Assembly (NCBI RefSeq): GCF_010645065.1
Contig: NZ_JAADZW010000011.1
Coordinates: 1 to 64,000 of the forward strand
Reading direction: 5' to 3'
DNA length: 64,000 bases
Source of the DNA: Flavobacterium fluviatile
GTDB taxonomy: Bacteria; Bacteroidota; Bacteroidia; Flavobacteriales; Flavobacteriaceae
The notes under the pieces are model-generated. The model did not search any database and was not told the origin of the DNA. It worked only from the letters and a program-made list of their open reading frames with translations. This document shows, piece after piece, positions 55,002 to 63,700 of the stretch (position 1 is its first letter; the number at the start of each line of letters is the position of its first letter). The translations under genes were made by a program, and so were the position numbers.

Positions 55002-56282
55002 ATGATGTTAGCTATTTTAAATAAAAACCGAATTACGACCACAATTTCTATCGGATTAGTTACTTTATTTTTAGCCACTTCTTGTGGAAGTTCGAAGCAA
55101 AAAGAGATTGTCGGTTATCCATGGGATATTCCACAAACCAAACCAAACCGAACTTTGAGTGCGGCTATGGAGCGTTTGTATGACAATTATTTAACTCCAA
55201 GGCCGGAGGATAACGAACTCTTTTCGAGTTTTAAATATACAGAACTCAAAGGATTTGATTATCATAATGGAGACGGAACAATCTCAAGACGTGACCCTTC
55301 CAAAATTATTTTCGAAAATGGAAAATACTATGTTTGGTACACTAAAAGAGATACAGAAACAGCTCCTGTAGGTGCTAGTAAAGCTAGTGAAAGTACCGAA
55401 AACATTCCCTCAACCGATTGGGATTTATGTGAAATATGGTACGCTACCAGTAAAGATGGCTTGTCTTGGGAAGAACAGGGCGTGGCAATCGAAAGACCTT
55501 TACTGCCACAAGTAGGATGGCGCTCAGTAGCGACTCCTGATATTTTAAAATGGGAAGGAAAATTTTATTTGTATTACCAAGGGTTTATGGAAGCCAGCGG
55601 AAAAAAAGGAGATCATTGTCCTGTGACTGCTTCATACTCTGATTCACCAGATGGCCCATGGATAGCGGCAAATAAAATAATTGTCGAAAATGGTGATAAA
55701 GGGACTTGGGATCAATTTTCTATTCATGATCCGTATCCTTTATTGTATAAAGGTAAAATCTACTTGTATTTTAAGGCGGCTTATGGTGATCGGCCTGATT
55801 ATTTAGTTGGGAATGGCTTGGCTATGGCCGATAATCCTTTGGGACCATTCACTAAGCATCCTTTGAATCCTTTATTCAATTCAGGTCACGAAACCGCTTT
55901 GTTTCCTTTTAAAGAGGGTATTGCTGCCCTGATTACAAGTAACGGAAATGAAAGCAACACTATCCAATATGCAAAGGACGGAGTCAATTTTAATATTGCT
56001 TCGGTTTCGGCTTTGCTGCCTACTGCTGCGGGGGCTTATGTACCCGATGCTTTTACAAGTAACGGCAACGGACGTGGTATAAGTTGGGGATTATGTCATT
56101 TTACAGATATGGGTGGTCCTAATAAAAACTATAGTATTCTAGGTCGTTTTGATTGTGATTTAAGTTTAGATATCTATGACCCGAAAATGAAAAACACGAA
56201 TCTCTTTTTGAAACCAGAAGTATATTTTTCGCAAAAACTTTCAGTAGAGCAATTGGAACGGATAAAAAAGGATAAAAACTAA
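55002..56282 (+). CDS. GH117-like lipoprotein, second paralogue
   Basis: This 426-residue lipoprotein (C28) keeps the GH117 residue set D98 (RRDPSK), D243 (IHDPY), H296 and E297 (NSGHETALFP). It differs strongly from the paralogue at 17811: it carries an insert after the first blade (VGASKASESTENIPSTDW), a shorter D-to-D spacing (145 versus 155), and no matching N-terminal helical dimerisation segment. GH117 has several clades, and only some are known to act on neoagaro-oligosaccharides, so the substrate here may be a modified or different anhydro/L-galactoside. The membrane anchor suggests periplasmic or surface action. Confidence 0.8.
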   Translation: MMLAILNKNRITTTISIGLVTLFLATSCGSSKQKEIVGYPWDIPQTKPNRTLSAAMERLYDNYLTPRPEDNELFSSFKYTELKGFDYHNGDGTISRRDPSKIIFENGKYYVWYTKRDTETAPVGASKASESTENIPSTDWDLCEIWYATSKDGLSWEEQGVAIERPLLPQVGWRSVATPDILKWEGKFYLYYQGFMEASGKKGDHCPVTASYSDSPDGPWIAANKIIVENGDKGTWDQFSIHDPYPLLYKGKIYLYFKAAYGDRPDYLVGNGLAMADNPLGPFTKHPLNPLFNSGHETALFPFKEGIAALITSNGNESNTIQYAKDGVNFNIASVSALLPTAAGAYVPDAFTSNGNGRGISWGLCHFTDMGGPNKNYSILGRFDCDLSLDIYDPKMKNTNLFLKPEVYFSQKLSVEQLERIKKDKN

Positions 56283-56318
56283 ATCCAGCATGCAAAAGCT
56301 CACATTATTGATCCAATT

Positions 56319-56356
56319 AGCGTTGGAAACAGATCTATAGTTAATCTCCAACGCTA
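56319..56356. terminator. Possible terminator hairpin after the GH117-like gene
   Basis: TAGCGTTGGA (56319-56328) and TCCAACGCTA (56347-56356) form a perfect 10-bp stem with an 18-nt loop. There is no strong T-run, so it may be a processing or weak termination site between converging genes. Confidence 0.4.
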
Positions 56357-56425
56357 CTAATGCTCAAGATTTCAAATGTTGTATTTTTTTCGAGAAAAGT
56401 AAATTTAGTTTGAAATTTTTGAGCT

Positions 56426-57676
56426 TTATTGTTTTATGACCTTTTGGGAAATTGTAGTGCCATCTTCCCAATTGATTTGTGCAAAATACATTCCAGCGCT
56501 TAAGTTTTTGGTAGCAATAGTAGCATTGGTATTATTGATTTTTTCAACCAACAATTTAGTTCCGCTCAAACTGTAAATTTGAACAGTGCTTATGTTTTTT
56601 TCTGATTTTATTTGAATAGAATCTTTAAAAGGATTTGGAAATAGCATCAATTTTTTTTCTTCAATCTTGGCATCTTGTTTCCCTAAATTTGGATCGGTCA
56701 CAGGTTTGTAAATTCGAATCCAATCGATATTGAAATTATGATTGTCAAAATTTGTAATTTCTTCATCAGTAGGAGTACGTCCTTTACAGGCATTCCAGTT
56801 TTGATCTTCCATATTAATAATGATATCCATTTCTTTTACCAGTCCCGTGCGTGTAGTGGCAGTTCTTGGAGTAGCTGTTGAGGTATAGTTTAATGGGTCT
56901 ATTCCGTCTTTGCCGTTCACAGTATCTAGATTGTCCATTACCTTGACTAATTGACCATCCAAGTAGTATTCTAACCGAGTTTGACTAGCCCAGTACACAC
57001 CAAGACGAATCCATTTGTCTGTCCAATAGGTTTTTGTAGCTCCCGTGTACCATGTGCTGGCATCGGTAGGCTGATAATCCAAAAACGGACTTCTAATAAA
57101 TACATGGTGACTTAAATGCAAACGTTGTGCTAGCCAATCATTTCTAGTTGCTTTTCCGCCGTATGCTTCCAGGATATCGATTTCTTGGGTGTCATCTGGA
57201 CTAAGCATCCAAATATCAGAAGCCATAACTGCATTTGCGATTTTAAAACGCGCTTCTACATATACAGGGTACTTTACCCTTGTTTTCGATGTAATGCAGC
57301 CCGCTCTTGTAGCCGCCATAGTCCAGCTTTCGGCAACATTATCTCCATCACAATCTACAGTAAAAGTCTTAGTTTCATTTGCTTGTCTAGTTGCAAAAAC
57401 ATGCAGATTTCCTCCGCTAACGGTAGTATTCTCATACCTCCATTTTGTAGGCCCTGGACCATCCCAAGTGTTGTGATAAAAGTTAGTCCACTTTCCGCCA
57501 ATCGTTGCTTGATTAGTGGACGCTTCATAGGTGTAATTAAAATCATCAGACTGTGGCTGAATTTTCCAAATTTTTCCTGTTCCAGCATTTGCAGGAACGG
57601 GAATGCCATTCCAATCTTGACTGTATAAAAACGGAGACATACATAAAGTAAGCAGTACAATTAATTTTAGTTTCAT
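56426..57676 (-). CDS. agaA-like: GH16 beta-agarase with T9SS sorting domain (copy 2)
   Basis: The 416-residue product differs from the copy at 46168-47418 only in its last ~34 residues (NATIATKN, WEDGTTISQKVIKQ versus NATIANKN, WEEGTTVTQKIIKE). Signal peptide, catalytic EIDILE (165-170) and the sorting domain are intact, so it should be active and secreted. It stands alone on the minus strand, with the same operator 79 bp upstream and an IS1595-type element further upstream. Two identical active copies raise agarase dosage or mark a recent rearrangement. Confidence 0.93.
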   Translation of the reverse strand: MKLKLIVLLTLCMSPFLYSQDWNGIPVPANAGTGKIWKIQPQSDDFNYTYEASTNQATIGGKWTNFYHNTWDGPGPTKWRYENTTVSGGNLHVFATRQANETKTFTVDCDGDNVAESWTMAATRAGCITSKTRVKYPVYVEARFKIANAVMASDIWMLSPDDTQEIDILEAYGGKATRNDWLAQRLHLSHHVFIRSPFLDYQPTDASTWYTGATKTYWTDKWIRLGVYWASQTRLEYYLDGQLVKVMDNLDTVNGKDGIDPLNYTSTATPRTATTRTGLVKEMDIIINMEDQNWNACKGRTPTDEEITNFDNHNFNIDWIRIYKPVTDPNLGKQDAKIEEKKLMLFPNPFKDSIQIKSEKNISTVQIYSLSGTKLLVEKINNTNATIATKNLSAGMYFAQINWEDGTTISQKVIKQ

Positions 57677-57776
57677 TATTCTTTGTTTAAATAATTATAA
57701 TCTTTTTTTGGTCCCGCAATTTAGTTTTTCGAAGTATAAGTCAATGTTTACGGGACTAGATATAAACTGAACAATA
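56454..57776. repeat. 1.3-kb direct repeat covering agarase copy 2
   Basis: Partner of 46196-47518 (offset 10,258 bp). Homology ends shortly after the operator on the upstream side, about 110 bp from the IS element. Confidence 0.9.
57755..57773 (-). promoter_or_regulatory. Putative PUL operator upstream of agarase copy 2
   Basis: Minus strand reads TGTTCAGTTTATATCTAGT, the same 19-mer as before susC and agarase copy 1, although flanking bases on both sides have diverged. Confidence 0.55.
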
Positions 57777-57885
57777 GTAACAATTAGAAAAATATCTCAA
57801 CAATTCTGTGGAACAGGATCATCATCTATCAACTTTTGCAAGCAGGATGGAGTTTGCAGGTTAAAATATATGATTTTGATTAATC

Positions 57886-58840
57886 GAGTTATACACTTAC
57901 TATCTGTTTTATTTCTTTTTGATATATGGGTTTGGCATTTACCATTCTTTCTATCGATTTATGAAAAATACTTGTTTTAAATTGAGAACGATTTATTCTA
58001 AAACAAAACTCATCAAAATAAGCTTGGATATGCCATTTACTAACATGAGTTGGTATTGTTCTAATCCATGATTTCAATTGCATGATTACAATGTGTAATT
58101 CCTTAAAATTTTTACCTTGATCACTTAGTTTTTGTTCAATATTATAAAGCTTTTTTAGAGGGTCATATCCTCTCCATTTATCGGTAACTATTTTGGCACT
58201 TTTGCTTATATGCTCTTCAAAAATTGGTGTTAGTGATTTTGAAGAATAGTCATCAATAGATTTTACATAAACTCTTTTTATTTGATGCTTTTTGTTTAAC
58301 TCTACTGCTATTACTGCCTTTTTCTTTTTAGAGTTATAACTCCTTCCTTGTTTTGCTTCTTCTTTTCCACCCACGGTAAATTCATCTACATGAACCAGTT
58401 CTGACAAAGGATATTTCTGACTGCTTTGCATTGCTTTACGTACTTTTTGCATAAAAAACCAGGCGGTACCTTGGCGAATTTCAAAACGTTTGCCCATTTG
58501 AATACTTGAAACACTTTTACCACTAGTTGTCATTTCAAATACGATACAAAAAGCTTTATGTAAACCAAATTTAACCTTATGAAAGAATGTATTGGCAGTA
58601 GAACTTTCCACATGTTGGCAGCCGTAACATTGATAATTATATCCTGATTTTTCACATCCTTTTGTATGACCACATTTCATATAAATAAAGCCATCTTTCC
58701 ATTTTATTTGTGCTAAATAAGCTTTGCAAGCTTCATCATCCGGCAATTCTTTTATAAAGTTTAGTATGCTTTGTCCTTCAAATGCTTCCATAGTAGTTGA
58801 TTTTAAAGGCATAGAGATACAGAAACTAAATGACTAACTC
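57886..58840 (-). mobile_element. IS1595-type insertion sequence
   Basis: The transposase gene is bracketed by imperfect inverted repeats: 57886-57906 and the complement of 58820-58840 match at 16 of 21 positions (GAGTTA..CA.TTA.T.TCTG). The left repeat overlaps the transposase stop codon. I could not define a convincing 8-bp target duplication (the flanks share GATT only), so the ends are approximate. Confidence 0.6.
57889..58812 (-). CDS. IS1595 family (ISXO2-like) transposase
   Basis: This 307-residue transposase has the N-terminal zinc-ribbon with two Cys pairs (KCGHTKGCEKSGYNYQCYGC) and the DDE-type domain with D143 (HVDEFTVGGKEE) and D211 (VTDKWRGYD). The ISXO2 hallmark block near the end is HVSKWHIQAYFDEFCFRINR. 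It appears full length with no internal stop, so it may be active. It lies next to agarase copy 2 and the right-hand att-like repeats, making it a plausible agent of local rearrangement. Confidence 0.92.
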   Translation of the reverse strand: MPLKSTTMEAFEGQSILNFIKELPDDEACKAYLAQIKWKDGFIYMKCGHTKGCEKSGYNYQCYGCQHVESSTANTFFHKVKFGLHKAFCIVFEMTTSGKSVSSIQMGKRFEIRQGTAWFFMQKVRKAMQSSQKYPLSELVHVDEFTVGGKEEAKQGRSYNSKKKKAVIAVELNKKHQIKRVYVKSIDDYSSKSLTPIFEEHISKSAKIVTDKWRGYDPLKKLYNIEQKLSDQGKNFKELHIVIMQLKSWIRTIPTHVSKWHIQAYFDEFCFRINRSQFKTSIFHKSIERMVNAKPIYQKEIKQIVSV

Positions 58841-59539
58841 AATTGATTAAATTTCTTAAATGTACCTGAACTGCCTGATGATTATGTATTAAAATGGAAA
58901 GTGAAATTTCTGACTAATATTTGTCAAGACATTTCTATATTAAAGTGGCAGATACTGGATATGACGGTTTCAAATAATTGAAGCAACAGTACAATACGCT
59001 CCAAACGATGACGGACTATATGATGTGGAGGGTCTTTTTTTTTTTATTCGCCGATCTATACTTCACTCGTTATATGATGGGAACAAGTGGAAAAGATGGA
59101 ATGAGGTCTATTGCCATCACGTCAATTTTAGATGTGTGAAGCTGTAACTATAACATTTCATGAAAGTTATCTGCTTTTTAAGATTTTAATCTGTTGTTTG
59201 CAATAGATACAGTGAATGTGCTGCTATTCGCGAGATGCTTTTTAAATAAAGTACTGTATAATAGTTTTGAATCTAAACTTGTTAGCAGTTGATTTTGCTT
59301 ACTTTCTATTTTCCAAAAAATCATGTGCCATGATTTTGCTGCAATTCTAAAACGAGTGATTGCTATAATATTTTTGATGTTTCTAAAAGTTTCGAACCTA
59401 AACTTCTTAGACCTTGATTTTGATGAGGTTGTACTTTTTCAAAATGCATTGTGCCACGATTGTGCCACAAAACTTAGACGGGTGAAATATCTTTAAAAAA
59501 CGCCCTAAGTTTTTGTGGCAGAAAAGGTATCCACCCCAA
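58841..59539. other. 699-bp region of decayed sequence and tandem att-like modules
   Basis: No intact gene. Around 58975-59140 short frames read EATVQYAPNDDGLYDVEG and, after a poly-T run that shifts frame, LFADLYFTRYMMGTSGKDGM, like a broken coding remnant of unknown origin. Two diverged tandem modules follow. Each starts AGTTT.GAA.CTAAACTT (59263 and 59388) and ends in a GTGCCA.GATT.TG element (about 59325 and 59451). The second contains TTCGAAC and the arm-like 16-mer found near the tRNA-Ser fragment at the left end. Confidence 0.45.
59463..59520. repeat. Inverted repeat beside the right-hand arm-like site
   Basis: TGCCACAAAACTTAG (59463-59477) is the inverted repeat of CTAAGTTTTTGTGGCA (59505-59520) with one extra T. 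The left arm overlaps the GCCAC element of the arm-like site. It lies 20 bp beyond the stop of the RES-domain gene and might also act on its transcript end, but it lacks a typical terminator tail. Confidence 0.55.
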
Positions 59540-60565
59540 TTACAATTTATCTTTTTTAATAAATGATTTCACAGTGCATTTTCCTAAAGTTAAATTGAAA
59601 GTAATGTTATCTTTAGACAATCTTTGTTGTCCTGATGGCAGCGTTTGTAATTTTCTAAGAAAATGAAAAATTTCATCCACTACAGGATCGTATAATATTT
59701 TTCCTTTTTCAAAATCAAAGGACTCGGTTCCAAATGAAGCAATCACATTATCTGTTGTAAGATCATAAGTTTCTGGATCTGTATTTTGATACTCATCTAA
59801 GATAAATCGTGTTTCAACTCCAATCAGATCATATTTTTCTAAAACAATACTATTTAAAATAGCAATATTGTGGCCAAATTTTTTCTTCTGTACGCTTGGG
59901 TAAATTATAGCTTCTATATTATCTTTTGAGGGAACAGGATAAAACAAAAATTGAGATGATAGTTCCGCACTAAAAAGATAATCTCGTGGTCGGTCTCTGG
60001 ATACTTCAAGACTGAAAACATCGACAAAGAAATCCTCCAAGATGTGGAAGATCTCTTGTAATTGATTTTCAAATATAGGATTTAGAGTTTTATCCTTTTG
60101 AATTAAATTACAATTAATTGTTGCTCCTTCTTTTAGTTTGAAATGAGATAGGGTTATTACATCACCTTTTTTGGGTTTCATTTCCCAATATGCTTCTGCT
60201 TCGTTAATACCGCAGTAAAGTACTTGGTGTTTGGGTAAATTACAACGACCATAATTGCATAAATCAACAGGGGGAGCAAGAAGTTGAGAAATATCAGTCA
60301 AATAACTTAATTCAGAGTCTTTTAAAATTTGATTATTTATTGAAATACGAACTATTCTTTGCGGAGGATCTTTTCGATAACTACCCGGTTTGATATTGAA
60401 AAAAGTATGAATGTCGTTTTGTAATTTAACAAAATCTTCATTTGATAAATCATGAGTTTTGCCTAAAAGAGTTCTATAATAGTTAACTTTCTCAAGAATA
60501 TCTTCAGTACGATTTAGATTTAGTTTTTCAGTATTGTATTTGTTATTAGCTACTTTTTCTATCAT
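59540..60565 (-). CDS. RES-domain protein (putative NAD+-consuming effector)
   Basis: This 341-residue protein has RES-family landmarks: a conserved arginine in PPQRIVRISIN, the block YGRCNLPKHQVLYCGINEAEAYWEM (aligning with the family's GRFN...LY..S...A..E motif), and later FSAELSSQF followed by AIIYPSVQKKKFGHNIAI. Characterised RES toxins degrade NAD+. An extra ~75-residue N-terminal helical segment and a C-terminal extension make it longer than simple RES/Xre-pair toxins, and no Xre antitoxin gene is adjacent. It follows a very large helical protein by 176 bp on the same strand. The effector role is inference. Confidence 0.6.
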   Translation of the reverse strand: MIEKVANNKYNTEKLNLNRTEDILEKVNYYRTLLGKTHDLSNEDFVKLQNDIHTFFNIKPGSYRKDPPQRIVRISINNQILKDSELSYLTDISQLLAPPVDLCNYGRCNLPKHQVLYCGINEAEAYWEMKPKKGDVITLSHFKLKEGATINCNLIQKDKTLNPIFENQLQEIFHILEDFFVDVFSLEVSRDRPRDYLFSAELSSQFLFYPVPSKDNIEAIIYPSVQKKKFGHNIAILNSIVLEKYDLIGVETRFILDEYQNTDPETYDLTTDNVIASFGTESFDFEKGKILYDPVVDEIFHFLRKLQTLPSGQQRLSKDNITFNLTLGKCTVKSFIKKDKL

Positions 60566-60741
60566 TACACTCTATTGTTTTAATTAGTTATTTTTTATTT
60601 AAGTAAATTTCATTCCATCTTTTAAAACAAATTGATTTGACTAACCAGTATACATAAAATATTATCTTTTATATTTTTCTTCATCGGGCGACATCCATCT
60701 TTAAAGAATAATATCATTAAAAGTAATAACGTTATAAAAAT

Positions 60742-63700
60742 TTACAGGATACTTTCTCTCATTAAATAACCATGTATTGAACCACGTTCTATCATAAAAT
60801 CAAGTATTGGGATGACCTTATTTTTTAATCTTATATCCTGTTTGATTTGTTTTTTATTTATAAAAATAAATTTTCTCATAAATATCTCTAAATAATATTC
60901 TGTATTTGATTGTAGCTTGCCTAAATTTAGAAATCTATTTTTGAAGATAATCGGGTATATCAAATCAATGCCTTCCTGTGTAAATTTACTGCCGATAGAG
61001 TTTACTACTTTGGCAACTGAATATAATACAGCGGGCTGATCTACCAATTCTGCTGCAACATTACGATATAAGGCTAAATTTTCCTTTTTTAAACTGTGCC
61101 ATTGTTCTGTATTTTCTCTCCAATTATTCCAGGCAAGAAGGTATGTCCAGATTAAATCGTTTATACTATAACTACGGGAGTTTTTGCAGACTGAAATAAA
61201 AGCTGGATACAAACTGTCCCATACCTGCCAAAATTGTTCGTAATGATTCATTCTATCTTGCGCAAAAATAATTTGGTCTAAAAAAGAAACTGTTTCTTCA
61301 GATACCTGAAAAGAATCTTTAAAAGGATTAAGGTAAATGTCCATTTCACTTTTTTCCCTTTCTAAAATAAAGTAAGCATATCTTTTAAAAATATTTACAC
61401 GTTCTTTATAAATGTCTATATTTTCATTTTCTTCGCGATATGTTCTCCTGTCTTGTAAAAGGATTGCAGCGAGTTTGGGTAAGGATTTTTGGTAAAAAGT
61501 TAAATGGTCTCTATCTTTTGTATTTGATGGAATTAACTGATAGATTATCTCTAAATCCTGAATACTGAACGCAGCAATATCGATCTGCTCAAATGACAGA
61601 TTATCAAAAGAGAAATCCGGAAGCTGATTTTCAAGTTCCACGAAGATAGTTTCTTTTGAAATTCTTTGCCAGTGGCCCGATTCCTTTTTTTTCTTTTTGT
61701 AAATGCTATCATATATAGGTTTTAAAATGCAAAAGCCTAGCAAAATTTTTTGACTGCTAACAGGATCTGTCTGCCAGAGATTGGACTTATGAATTGCTTC
61801 AATAGCATAATCGCATATGCGTTTGTAATAACCAATTGGTGTCCTGTCAAAAAGGGATAAAACTAAAATTGAAACACAGCTTTCATTATTTTGGGGATAA
61901 ATTTGCATTAAAGCCGGAACTGCATTTATTGATGCTTCTACACCATCACTTATCTGATAATCGTAATCATCAGAAAATAGCTCAGAAATTGACGTGAGAA
62001 TTATTTCATTGCAAAAATCCTTGTCTTCTGGAGATAATATATCTTTATATTGAATCATTAGCTTAGAACAAACATGTCCTGGTATGCTGTAATCAAATAT
62101 TCCCATTGCTTGTCTCCCCTCTTTCAGCTCCTGTACTAATTGTTTCGTTTCTAACAAAGCCGTGAGAGGATTGCTGTCATATTCTAAAAGTTTAGCACTA
62201 GCAGTTTGCTCTCTGCCGGAGATAAAGTCGCCCCAGGTTCTTAAAAATGAGTATTTAAAAGTATCATCAACATCTTTAACTGCCTGCTCGCTTTGTTGTT
62301 TTTGTTCCTCGGAGAGATTATTGGGGGTAAATTCAACTACAAACTTGTTATCCTCCTTACTTAAAATTTTCACAGAAAGGTTTCTTCTGTCCATTCGTGC
62401 CAGTAAAATATGTAAAGTATGATTTTCATGCTGGGATTTTTGACTCAGATTTTCTTTATGAATGTCTAAGATTTTATAAAGACTATTGATAAAGTCGGTA
62501 TTTTGATCCTCGGTAAAGTTTGTAACTCCACAAAATTGATAGTTTAGAAAAATTCTTTCCAGATTTAGGTTTCTATGACTGTCCTCACATGTTTTTATTC
62601 GTTCGTCATTATAGAATGTATCATGATCCAATCCAAATCCTATCGAATATAATGATTTAGCCTGATGCTCATTAAGGCTTCTTGAAGAATCCATATGGAA
62701 AAAGTCCAGTGTTTTGAATAAAACCAAAGCAACATTATAAAATTTATCAGGATAGGCCAATATAACGCTGCATACAACCGCTGTAATTGAAGCTGATTTT
62801 GATTTTAGAAGCTTTAGTAGTACTTTTTCCAGAATTTCAGTCTGCGGTAATTCTGCTAATTCCAGGAGCATTTTCTCCAATGCCATATGAACCGACTGTA
62901 ATAAATAGGGAACCACCGGACTGCTAAATCCTCTGTAAGCTCCCCAGAATGCCCAGCATAAATATTGTTTTACCTGCTCATTTTCAATGTACAAGGTTAT
63001 CTCGGTAACATCATCTTTACCATAATCGGATTTACGATATGATTCTACAGCATCGTTGGTAAATTCAATTATGAAATCAAGAGTTTGATAAAAGGAATTC
63101 TGCAGCAGCCAGTAAATAGGTGTCTGGTATGCACTTGCCGGAGAATAATTAAACCTAAATTCATCTGCAATGCCATATTTGGTTTCTACATGAAAACTAT
63201 CAGATTCAAAAGGATGTTTCTTTTTTTTGCTTTTTCGCCAAAATAAACCGCAAAGCTCAATAACAGATAATGGCAGTTTTTTAATCAGATTTAATGCAAG
63301 GTAAGGTTTGCTTAAAATAGTAGAGCAAAGTCCTTCATACGGCGAATTGTGGCTTCTCCATTGGTTGGCAATAACTTTGTCAAAGATGTTTTTTAATTCA
63401 GAGCTTATTTCATTAGAGGAATTAAAAACAACATTTAAGATTTTTTGTTGCGCTTTATCATCAATGTAAAATTTTTCAATTGTTTCTGTTTTTTCAATAA
63501 TGCTCAATGCTAACAGGCCTGAAATCCGTGTTGTTTCTCCATCCTTTTTATACTTAGTCCAATCGGCCAAAATAGGTAAAATTATTGGTAGGTTATTTTC
63601 AAAAAAAGAGCTTTTATATTTATCAATAAAAGCAATTACTACTTCCCATCCTTTGCCTTTTGGAGCTGTCGAATAGAAATCTTTTGTTGCAGCTATTTCT

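Noticed and set aside
57870-58850. Exact 8-bp target-site duplication of the IS1595-type element
   Set aside because: The flanks share only GATT in a plausible position, so no duplication could be claimed.
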